From Bacteroidales bacterium (GTDB lineage Bacteria > Bacteroidota > Bacteroidia > Bacteroidales > UBA7960), in NCBI GenBank assembly GCA_007128045.1, contig SKYG01000188.1, positions 1 through 6,609 on the forward strand: DNA of 6,609 nt. The letters are read 5' to 3'. A program made the translations under genes and the position numbers. The notes under the pieces are model-generated. The model had not been told where the DNA came from. It ran no database searches and was given only the letters and a program-made list of their open reading frames with translations. The number at the start of each line of letters is the position of its first letter. Within the stretch, counting starts at the first letter, position 1. Below are positions 1 through 4,938 of this stretch, one piece after another.

Positions 1-83
1 GAGTCAGGGTAATTATTGACAAACCGTCTGACCACATGCGACCCGATAAATCCTGCACCTCCGGTAATCAGAATATTTTTCAT
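1..83 (-). CDS. rfbB: dTDP-glucose 4,6-dehydratase, N-terminal fragment (cut by window edge)
   Basis: Reading from ATG at 83-81 toward position 1 gives 27 codons beginning MKNILITGGAGFIGSH and continuing to NNYPD, where the window ends. The TGGAGFIGSH stretch (residues 7-16) is the GxxGxxG dinucleotide-binding loop of extended short-chain dehydrogenases. The whole N-terminus is very close to what I know of Bacteroidota RfbB/RmlB, which removes water from dTDP-glucose to give dTDP-4-keto-6-deoxyglucose in the cytoplasm, the branch point for dTDP-rhamnose and dTDP-deoxyamino sugars. Catalytic residues lie outside the window, so another NAD-dependent sugar epimerase/dehydratase is possible. The gene lies 168 bp downstream of galE on the same strand, separated by three tandem-repeat arrays. 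I see no clear TAnnTTTG box in front of it, so it may be read through from galE. Confidence 0.75.
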   Translation of the reverse strand, partial: MKNILITGGAGFIGSHVVRRFVNNYPD

Positions 84-94
84 GTGTTTAAAAT

Positions 95-130
95 TGTCTG
101 AATGTCTGAATGTCTGAATGTCTGAATGTC
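95..130. repeat. 8-bp tandem array, unit TGTCTGAA, 4.5 copies
   Basis: Four perfect copies of TGTCTGAA (95-102, 103-110, 111-118, 119-126) are followed by a half copy TGTC (127-130). The array starts 11 bp upstream of the rfbB start codon, so on the minus strand it would lie at the promoter or in the leader of rfbB. A two-copy array of the reverse-complement core (TTCAGACT) occurs at 3512-3527. Function unknown. Confidence 0.9.
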
Positions 131-147
131 GAAAAGTAAAAAGGTCA

Positions 148-175
148 GTTTAAAGTTTAAGGTTTAAAGTTTAAC
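148..175. repeat. 7-bp tandem array, unit GTTTAAR, 4 copies
   Basis: Units GTTTAAA, GTTTAAG, GTTTAAA and GTTTAAC run without gaps at 148-154, 155-161, 162-168 and 169-175. The three bases before the array (TCA) and the first three and a half units match the array at 4839-4865 with only two A/G differences over 27 bp, in the same orientation. It lies in the galE-rfbB gap. Confidence 0.9.
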
Positions 176-179
176 CCGC

Positions 180-200
180 AACTCGTAACTCGTAATTCGA
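180..200. repeat. 7-bp tandem array, unit AACTCGT, 3 copies
   Basis: Two perfect AACTCGT units (180-186, 187-193) and a degenerate third, AATTCGA (194-200). This is the third distinct short array packed into the 168-bp galE-rfbB gap. The remaining bases, 201-251, show no recognisable element and no convincing terminator for galE. Confidence 0.8.
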
Positions 201-251
201 AGCGGAGTTCTGAGCAATCGGGATCTTCGTCATGGGTATTTCACATGTTTA

Positions 252-1286
252 TTATTTATCCAAAATGCCGGCAGCAAGGTTTTTTTCCCATCGCCAAGCG
301 GTTTTCAGCATCTCGTCAAGCTCTTTTTCTGCCTTCCAGCCAAGCTTCAGGTTGGCATACTTTGTATCTGCCCATACCTGTTCAATATCTCCTGCCCTTC
401 TGCCTGTAATCTCATAATTCAGGTTCACTCCCGTAACTTTTTCAAACGTTTTGATCGTTTCCATCACTGAATAGCCTTTTCCGGTGCCCAGGTTAAACAC
501 CTCATAAGGAGCGTCATTTTTTTCTCTGAGCATTCTTTCAATGGCTACAACATGTGCTCCGGCCAAGTCATTAACATCGATATAATCGCGGATACAGGTG
601 CCATCAGGGGTGTTATAGTCATCACCAAATACCCTGAGTTTGGGCAACTTCCCAATGGCTGTTTGCGTAATAAATGGCACCAGGTTGTTTGGTACCCCCA
701 GGGGAAGCTCTCCAATCAACCCGCTTTCATGGGCTCCGATCGGATTAAAGTAACGTAGTGAAATAGCCCTGATAGACGATGATCGTACAGTCTCTTCAAT
801 AATTTCTTCAGAGATCTGCTTGGTATTGCCATAAGGCGATTCAGCCTTTTTAACAGGAGCCTGTTCATTAACAGGCAACTGGTCAGGCTGACCGTATACC
901 GTGCATGATGATGAAAATACCAGATCCCTGACTCCAAACTCCTCCATGCTTCGTAACAGGTTGACCAATGACACCAGATTGTTGTGGTAGTATCTTAAAG
1001 GATATTCGACCGATTCTCCCACTGCCTTTAATGCGGCAAAGTGGATAACGCCTTTAATGTCATCATATTTGGTGAAAAAAGACCTGACACCCGACTCATC
1101 GCAAAGGTCAAGCTTCTCGAAAGCAGGTCGCTGACCTGTGATCTTCGCGATCATGTCGAGCATCACCTCCGATGAATTTACCAGATTGTCTATAACTACC
1201 AGATCATACCCCTTTTGATGAAGGGCAACAACAGTATGGGAGCCAATATATCCTGCACCACCTGTTACAACTATTTTACCAGCCAT
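252..1286 (-). CDS. galE: UDP-glucose 4-epimerase (possibly also UDP-GlcNAc 4-epimerase)
   Basis: A complete 344-residue GalE, close to the 338 residues of the E. coli enzyme. It interconverts UDP-glucose and UDP-galactose by C4 oxidation and re-reduction on a tightly bound NAD in the cytoplasm. Visible marks are the Rossmann loop TGGAGYIGSH (residues 8-17), SSSCTVYG (125-132) with the catalytic Ser near 127, the YxxxK pair Tyr152/Lys156 in SPYGNTK, the LRYFNPIGAH block (177-186) and the UDP-contacting RRAGD (296-300). At the position of E. coli Tyr299 this protein has Val304, directly before the conserved Trp. A small residue there is associated with acceptance of N-acetylated UDP-sugars, as with Cys307 of human GALE. 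The start ATG at 1286 lies 15 bp after the dehydrogenase stop, with no promoter visible between them, so the two are very probably co-transcribed. Family assignment is firm; acceptance of UDP-GlcNAc is inference. Confidence 0.95.
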   Translation of the reverse strand: MAGKIVVTGGAGYIGSHTVVALHQKGYDLVVIDNLVNSSEVMLDMIAKITGQRPAFEKLDLCDESGVRSFFTKYDDIKGVIHFAALKAVGESVEYPLRYYHNNLVSLVNLLRSMEEFGVRDLVFSSSCTVYGQPDQLPVNEQAPVKKAESPYGNTKQISEEIIEETVRSSSIRAISLRYFNPIGAHESGLIGELPLGVPNNLVPFITQTAIGKLPKLRVFGDDYNTPDGTCIRDYIDVNDLAGAHVVAIERMLREKNDAPYEVFNLGTGKGYSVMETIKTFEKVTGVNLNYEITGRRAGDIEQVWADTKYANLKLGWKAEKELDEMLKTAWRWEKNLAAGILDK

Positions 1287-1301
1287 AGTAATTAAATTTT
1301 T

Positions 1302-2603
1302 TCAGAAGCTCCAATAGGTAAGCTCCTTGATGTTGTTTCGAAAAATTCCTTTTATATCAATAAGAATGCCCTTTCCGTTTCCCTTCATCATCTTCCTGAA
1401 ATCATCTTCTGTGAGGGTAAGATACGGCTGGTGGTTTACTGCCACCACTACTGCATCATAATCCTGTCCATATGCATCAATGAGGTCAAACCCATATTCC
1501 CTTTTTATCTCCTCTGCCGAGGCAAACGGATCAACAAGGTCGACGCTGAGGCCATAACTGAGCAGTTCGTTGATCAGGTCTGCAACCTTCGAATTTCTGA
1601 CATCCGATACGTTCTCTTTAAACGTGGCACCCATTACGAGTACTTTGCTCTCCAGGATATTCCTCCCTGCCTGTATGAGCTTCTTTACCAGCTGTTTGGC
1701 GGCATAGAACCCCATTGAGTCGTTTACAAACCTTCCTGAGTTGATCACCTGCGGGTGATAGCGGTATTCTTTGGCTTTGTAGACCAGGTAGTACGGATCT
1801 ACACCAATACAATGTCCTCCAACCAGCCCAGGATAAAACCGTAAAAAATTCCATTTGGTGCCAGCCGCCTCCAACACGTCATAGGTGTTTATGCCCATCC
1901 GGTTGAAGATAATCGAGAGCTCATTCATCAGGGCTATGTTGACATCGCGTTGGGTGTTTTCGATGATCTTGGCAGCTTCAGCCACCTTGATGGTAGGCGC
2001 TTTATGCACTCCGGCCTTTACGATTTGTTCATATACCAGCGCTATATTCTCCAGTGCAACGGCATCACAGCCTGATACAACTTTGGTAATGCTTGTTATG
2101 GTATGTTCTTTATCTCCAGGATTGATGCGTTCGGGAGAAAACCCTATCTTGAAATCGACACCCACCTTCAAGCCAGACTCCTCTTCTAACACAGGCACAC
2201 AGTCCTCTTCCGTACATCCGGGGTAAACGGTCGACTCATACACCACATAATCTCCTTTTTTTAAGACCTTTCCTACAAATCTGGATGCCGATAATACGTA
2301 GCTTAAGTCTGGAAGATTATGATTGTCAATAGGGGTTGGTACCCCAATAATATGAAAGTGTGCATTTTTCAGGTCGTGATAGTTCGATGTAAACGATATG
2401 TTACAATCATTAAAATCAGCAGCCTCAAGTTCTTTGCTCGGATCAATCCCTTGTTTCATCAAAGCAACACGCTCTTCTTTTATGTCGAATCCAATCACCT
2501 TGAAATGTTTGGAAAATGCCAGGGCTATGGGCAATCCCACATATCCCAACCCTATAACTGACAGGGTAGCTTCTTTTTGTACTAATCTGTGATAGATGTT
2601 CAT
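1302..2603 (-). CDS. tviB: UDP-N-acetylhexosamine 6-dehydrogenase (TviB/WbpO type)
   Basis: A complete 433-residue member of the UDP-glucose/GDP-mannose dehydrogenase family, which oxidises the C6 hydroxyl of a UDP-sugar to a carboxylate in two NAD-dependent steps. The N-terminal Rossmann domain has GLGYVGLP (18-25) and Asp40 at the end of the second strand. YESTVYPG (122-129) and GFSPERINPGD (154-164) follow. The central domain carries EAAKIIEN with Lys212, then the active-site block GLVGGHCIGVDPYYL (259-273) with catalytic Cys265. The C-terminal domain has TFKENVSDVRNSK (327-339). The KWNFLRFYPGLVGGHCIGVDPYYL pattern resembles Salmonella TviB and Pseudomonas WbpO, which act on UDP-GlcNAc or UDP-GalNAc, more than WbpA, whose block I recall as GGHCIPIDPFYL. 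Substrate cannot be settled from sequence alone. galE follows 15 bp downstream; the upstream gap to the acetyltransferase is 167 bp and holds an 8-bp repeat array. Confidence 0.9.
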   Translation of the reverse strand: MNIYHRLVQKEATLSVIGLGYVGLPIALAFSKHFKVIGFDIKEERVALMKQGIDPSKELEAADFNDCNISFTSNYHDLKNAHFHIIGVPTPIDNHNLPDLSYVLSASRFVGKVLKKGDYVVYESTVYPGCTEEDCVPVLEEESGLKVGVDFKIGFSPERINPGDKEHTITSITKVVSGCDAVALENIALVYEQIVKAGVHKAPTIKVAEAAKIIENTQRDVNIALMNELSIIFNRMGINTYDVLEAAGTKWNFLRFYPGLVGGHCIGVDPYYLVYKAKEYRYHPQVINSGRFVNDSMGFYAAKQLVKKLIQAGRNILESKVLVMGATFKENVSDVRNSKVADLINELLSYGLSVDLVDPFASAEEIKREYGFDLIDAYGQDYDAVVVAVNHQPYLTLTEDDFRKMMKGNGKGILIDIKGIFRNNIKELTYWSF

Positions 2604-2628
2604 GTTCAGTATTTAGTTGGCAGGCAAT

Positions 2629-2712
2629 CAGGTTCCCAGGTACCCAGGTTCTCAGGTTATACCAGGTTACCGGGTTCTCAGGTTATACCAGGTTACCGGG
2701 TTCTCAGGTTGT
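2629..2712. repeat. Tandem array of 10 octamers, core CAGGTTNN, nested in a 26-bp higher-order repeat
   Basis: Octamers at 2629, 2637, 2645, 2653, 2663, 2671, 2679, 2689, 2697 and 2705 read CAGGTTCC, CAGGTACC, CAGGTTCT, CAGGTTAT, CAGGTTAC, CGGGTTCT, CAGGTTAT, CAGGTTAC, CGGGTTCT and CAGGTTGT. A dinucleotide AC interrupts the register at 2661-2662 and 2687-2688, which makes a 26-bp unit (8+8+8+2) present about twice at 2663-2712. It fills half of the gap between the acetyltransferase and the dehydrogenase, ending 26 bp upstream of the dehydrogenase start codon, so it would fall in its leader or promoter region. No TAnnTTTG box is evident in this gap. Confidence 0.9.
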
Positions 2713-2770
2713 TGTCCCGATAAATCGGATTCTTTGCTTCGCAATATTGATCTTCTGCAATTTCGTTAAT

Positions 2771-3349
2771 TTATTGTTTGGTAACCAAATTTTTGAATAA
2801 AATATACTTTTCCTTGCTTTCGGGGCATTCAGCCTGATTGTGTATATCGAAATGCAGGCGATGGCCGTATTCGCTCATCCAACCTATTTGTTTACCAGGG
2901 TTTCCTACCACCAATGCATAAGGCAATACATCTTTAGTGACAACAGCGCCAGCTCCTATAAAAGCAAACTGTCCGATTTCAATGCCACATACAATGGTGG
3001 CGTTGGCTCCGATCGTTGCACCCTTTCTTACCGTAGTTTTTACATACTGGTCTTTTCTGATAATGGCACTTCTCGGATTAACAATATTGGTAAATACCAT
3101 GGAAGGACCCAGAAACACATCATCCTCGCAAACAACGCCTGTATAGATAGATACATTGTTTTGCACTTTTACGTTATTGCCGAGTACCACTGACGGAGAA
3201 ACAACTACATTTTGTCCTAAGTTGCAGTTCTTCCCAATAAAACTGTCACCCATAATATGGGAGAAGTGCCAGATCTTTGTTCCTTTCCCAATCTGACAGC
3301 CCTGGTCTATAACTGCAGTTTCATGACAAAAATATTCCTGTTTCTCCAT
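2771..3349 (-). CDS. wbpD: UDP-3-amino-glucuronate N-acetyltransferase (WbpD/WlbB-like)
   Basis: A complete 192-residue acetyl-CoA-dependent N-acetyltransferase of the left-handed beta-helix (hexapeptide repeat) superfamily. In the WbpD/WlbB family the enzyme is a cytoplasmic trimer that acetylates the 3-amino group of UDP-2-acetamido-3-amino-2,3-dideoxyglucuronic acid. Hexapeptide rungs run from about residue 12 to 150 (IGKGTKIW, IGKNCNLGQNV, LGNNVKVQNNVSIY, VFLGPSMVFTN, IGANATIVCG, IGAGAVVTKDV), ending in the cofactor-side motif YALVVGNPGKQIGW (144-157). The blocks KIWHFSHI (25-32), VFLGPSMVFTNIVNPRS (78-94) and ATIVCG (117-122) are hallmarks of this family rather than of serine or maltose acetyltransferases. 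The C-terminal tail SEYGHRLHFD (159-168) is also common in WbpD homologues. It is flanked by a WbpE-like aminotransferase and a UDP-HexNAc dehydrogenase, as the pathway predicts. Its ATG at 3349 has a candidate promoter just upstream. Confidence 0.87.
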   Translation of the reverse strand: MEKQEYFCHETAVIDQGCQIGKGTKIWHFSHIMGDSFIGKNCNLGQNVVVSPSVVLGNNVKVQNNVSIYTGVVCEDDVFLGPSMVFTNIVNPRSAIIRKDQYVKTTVRKGATIGANATIVCGIEIGQFAFIGAGAVVTKDVLPYALVVGNPGKQIGWMSEYGHRLHFDIHNQAECPESKEKYILFKNLVTKQ

Positions 3350-3368
3350 ATGTAAGTATTCCTTTTCT

Positions 3369-3376
3369 CAAATATA
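3369..3376 (-). promoter_or_regulatory. Candidate Bacteroidota -7 box for the acetyltransferase gene
   Basis: On the minus strand these bases read TATATTTG, a full match to the TAnnTTTG -7 consensus of the Bacteroidota primary sigma factor. Transcription would start near 3362, leaving a leader of about 13 nt before ATG at 3349. A possible -33 TTG lies at 3402-3400 on the minus strand, with a spacer of 23 nt, a little long. It would let the acetyltransferase and downstream genes be transcribed independently of the aminotransferase gene. Confidence 0.5.
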
Positions 3377-3483
3377 ACTATTTCTGTTCGGACCGCTATC
3401 AATCGCCGTTTTCAGAAATGGGCAACATATTTTTAGCTCCAACAGGCTATGATTGTAAACCTTAATTCGACCTTCTATCTAAT

Positions 3484-3505
3484 GAGACAAGGCATGCCTT
3501 GTCTC
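3484..3505. repeat. Perfect 22-bp palindrome (REP-like hairpin)
   Basis: The half-site GAGACAAGGCA (3484-3494) is followed directly by its exact reverse complement TGCCTTGTCTC (3495-3505). It could form a long hairpin or cruciform on either strand. Both arms lack a following T-run, so it does not look like an intrinsic terminator. Palindromes of the general form TAGAGAC-N-GTCTCTA are scattered through many bacterial genomes as dispersed repeats, and this looks like one of them. That family link is from memory and was not tested. Confidence 0.85.
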
Positions 3506-3511
3506 TACCCC

Positions 3512-3527
3512 TTCAGACTTTCAGACT
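3512..3527. repeat. Two-copy octamer TTCAGACT
   Basis: TTCAGACT occurs twice in tandem (3512-3519, 3520-3527), 6 bp after the palindrome. Its core TTCAGAC is the reverse complement of GTCTGAA, the core of the array at 95-130, so the same octamer family is present in two gaps in opposite orientation. Confidence 0.7.
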
Positions 3528-3546
3528 GTCAATTCGGTAAACCTTC

Positions 3547-3658
3547 ACATCAACACATCAACAAATGAACACATCAACAGATCAACACATCAACAGATCA
3601 ACAGATCAACAGATCAACAAATCAACAAATCAACAGATCAACAAATCAACAGATCAAC
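3547..3658. repeat. 14-copy 8-bp tandem array, unit A(C/G/A)ATCAAC
   Basis: Fourteen octamers fit without any gap. Position 2 of the unit cycles among C, G and A (C C A C G C G G G A A G A G), and the only other change is a C-to-G at position 5 of the third unit. The array is 112 bp long and ends 5 bp before the aminotransferase stop codon, so it would form the start of that gene's 3' untranslated RNA, read as GTTGATNT on the minus strand. Unit length 8 is not a multiple of 3. Function unknown; a length-variable spacer or recombination site is possible. Confidence 0.95.
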
Positions 3659-3663
3659 ATTCT

Positions 3664-4791
3664 CTAACTAAAAAAATCATTCACTGTATATGTAATATAT
3701 TCCAACTGTTGTTCATCGAGTTCGGTATGCATTGGAAGCGAAATAACCCGGTTGCATAGATCTTCAGTTACCGGGAAATCACCCTTCTTGTATCTTGGGT
3801 CAAGATATGCTTTTTGCATGTGCAAAGCCACGGGATAATATACCATGGCAGGGATGTCTTTCGACATTAGATGCTCTTGCAATGTAAACCTGTCTACGCC
3901 CTCGGTTTTTAGGGTGTATTGATGAAAGACATGATCTGAAAATGCACTTTTTACAGGAATGGTCAGACCCGGGTTATCTTCAAATGCGTTATCGTAGTAG
4001 GCTGCAGCCTGTTGTCTTTTTTTTGTATACCTATCGAGGTATTGTAATTTGATTCTGAGTATGGCCGCCTGAATGCTATCCAGCCTGGAGTTAACACCGA
4101 CGGAATCATGATAGTAGCGCACTTCCATCCCATGATTTACGACGATACGCATTTTTTTTGCAAGCTCATCATTGTCAGTAAAGATAGCACCTCCATCACC
4201 ATAGCAGCCAAGGTTCTTGGAAGGGAAAAAAGATGTGCAGCCGATATGTCCAATACTCCCAGCTTTTTTTGTACGTCCATCTTCGAAGTAATAATCTGCG
4301 CCAATAGCTTGAGCGTTATCCTCAATAATATATAGTTTGTGTTCTTCTGCAATGTTCATGATCGATTCCATGTGGGCGCATTGCCCAAACAGATGAACAG
4401 GAACGATGGCTTTGGTTTTCGGCGTAATGGCTTTTTTGATGGCCTCCGGATCGATATTGAACGTGTCTGGCAGCACATCTACGAGTACCGGTGTAAGTCC
4501 GAGCAACGATATTACCTCAGCTGTGGCCACGAAGGTAAATGAGGTAGTAATTACTTCATCTCCTGGCTTCAGGTTAAGCGCCATCATGGCAACCTGAAGT
4601 GCGTCGGTGCCATTGGCGCAGGGTACTACATGCTTAACCCCCAGATAGGCCTCCAAATCCTGCTGAAAGTTCTTTACTTCCGGGCCGTTTATATATTGTG
4701 TCGACCTGACCACATCCAGTACAGCAGTATCAATCTCATGTTGAATTTTCTCATATTGACCTTTCAGGTCTACCATCTGAATCTTTTTCAT
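3664..4791 (-). CDS. wbpE: DegT/DnrJ/EryC1/StrS sugar aminotransferase (WbpE-like)
   Basis: A complete PLP-dependent aminotransferase of about 375 residues, normal for the family. It is expected to transfer an amino group to a 3-keto nucleotide sugar; WbpE acts on UDP-2-acetamido-3-keto-glucuronic acid. Numbered from ATG at 4791, it shows CANGTDAL (58-65) for phosphate binding, SFTFVATAEV (84-93), IIEDNAQAIGA (155-165) with Asp158 for the pyridine nitrogen, FFPSKNLGCYGDGGA (188-202) with the PLP lysine Lys192, and NHGMEVRYYHDSVGVNSRLD (219-238). An in-frame TTG lies directly before this ATG and would add one residue; ATG is the more likely start. It is the first gene of the minus-strand group, about 10 nt after a predicted transcription start. 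The next gene, an N-acetyltransferase of the WbpD type, supports a 3-amino-sugar role. An FdtB/QdtB-like activity on dTDP-sugars is the main alternative. Confidence 0.88.
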   Translation of the reverse strand: MKKIQMVDLKGQYEKIQHEIDTAVLDVVRSTQYINGPEVKNFQQDLEAYLGVKHVVPCANGTDALQVAMMALNLKPGDEVITTSFTFVATAEVISLLGLTPVLVDVLPDTFNIDPEAIKKAITPKTKAIVPVHLFGQCAHMESIMNIAEEHKLYIIEDNAQAIGADYYFEDGRTKKAGSIGHIGCTSFFPSKNLGCYGDGGAIFTDNDELAKKMRIVVNHGMEVRYYHDSVGVNSRLDSIQAAILRIKLQYLDRYTKKRQQAAAYYDNAFEDNPGLTIPVKSAFSDHVFHQYTLKTEGVDRFTLQEHLMSKDIPAMVYYPVALHMQKAYLDPRYKKGDFPVTEDLCNRVISLPMHTELDEQQLEYITYTVNDFFS

Positions 4792-4807
4792 CAAAAGGAT
4801 TTTTGGG

Positions 4808-4838
4808 CAAAGATAGAAATAATCGCGTCGAAAATCAA
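4808..4838 (-). promoter_or_regulatory. Candidate promoter of the sugar-biosynthesis genes
   Basis: On the minus strand 4815-4808 reads TATCTTTG, a full match to the Bacteroidota -7 consensus TAnnTTTG. A TTG at 4838-4836 lies 20 nt further upstream, a suitable -33 element. Transcription would start around 4801, giving a leader of about 10 nt before ATG at 4791. The GTTTAAG array (4842-4869) lies immediately upstream of the -33 element. Confidence 0.6.
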
Positions 4839-4841
4839 TCA

Positions 4842-4869
4842 GTTTAAGGTTTAAGGTTTAAGGTTGAAA
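4842..4869. repeat. 7-bp tandem array, unit GTTTAAG, 3 perfect copies plus one degenerate
   Basis: GTTTAAG repeats at 4842-4848, 4849-4855 and 4856-4862, then GTTGAAA at 4863-4869. Including the preceding TCA, 27 bp match the array at 145-171 with two A/G differences, in the same orientation. It lies between the two divergent promoters, just upstream of the predicted -33 element of the minus-strand group. Confidence 0.9.
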
Positions 4870-4883
4870 GCATCATCAATAAT

Positions 4884-4899
4884 TAAATCAATTGATTTA
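4884..4899. promoter_or_regulatory. 16-bp perfect palindrome at the waaA promoter (candidate operator)
   Basis: TAAATCAATTGATTTA is its own reverse complement. Its last two bases overlap the first two bases of the waaA -7 box (4898-4905), so it fills most of the -33/-7 spacer, a position where a dimeric regulator would block or reshape polymerase binding. It may instead be a chance AT-rich palindrome. No regulator gene is present in the window. Confidence 0.4.
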
Positions 4900-4905
4900 T
4901 CTTTG
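4898..4905 (+). promoter_or_regulatory. Candidate -7 box for waaA
   Basis: TATCTTTG matches the TAnnTTTG consensus of the Bacteroidota primary sigma factor exactly. The predicted start near 4912 leaves a leader of about 27 nt before the waaA ATG at 4939. I see no good TTTG-type -33 element about 20 nt upstream; that stretch is occupied by the palindrome and AT-rich bases. Confidence 0.55.
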
Positions 4906-4938
4906 GCCAGAGATTTCATACAAAAGTTATAATCAACT

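Larger units (their letters stand above)
3350..3663. other. 314-bp intergenic region between aminotransferase and acetyltransferase genes
   Basis: No coding sequence is supported here. From the acetyltransferase side it holds a candidate minus-strand promoter (3369-3376), about 100 bp of unremarkable AT-rich sequence, a 22-bp perfect palindrome (3484-3505), a two-copy octamer (3512-3527) and a 14-copy octamer array (3547-3658) that stops 5 bp before the aminotransferase stop codon. A 9-bp direct repeat GTAAACCTT occurs at 3455-3463 and 3537-3545, either side of the palindrome. An open frame on the plus strand from 3565 only translates the array. No terminator with a U-tract is visible for the aminotransferase gene. 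Confidence 0.8.

Noticed and set aside
1885..2226. Plus-strand 113-codon frame antisense to the dehydrogenase gene
   Set aside because: It lies wholly within the strongly conserved dehydrogenase gene on the opposite strand and shows no recognisable family motif. Other antisense frames in galE, the acetyltransferase, the aminotransferase and waaA were rejected for the same reason.
2717..2728. Short hairpin CCGA-TAAA-TCGG as a terminator after the acetyltransferase gene
   Set aside because: The stem is only 4 bp, with no T-run on the minus strand. It may be a fragment of a common dispersed palindrome but cannot be supported.
3547..3658. Possible CRISPR array
   Set aside because: Units are 8 bp, contiguous and without unique spacers, and there are no cas genes in the window.
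3565..3759. Plus-strand open frame of 64 codons rich in Asn, Gln, Ser and Thr
   Set aside because: Its first half is only the translation of the octamer array (three units make eight codons, so the protein repeats with period 8), and its second half is antisense to the aminotransferase gene.
4792..4794. TTG as start codon of the aminotransferase
   Set aside because: An ATG follows immediately and the family N-terminus (KKIQMVDLKGQY) begins there. TTG would add only one residue.
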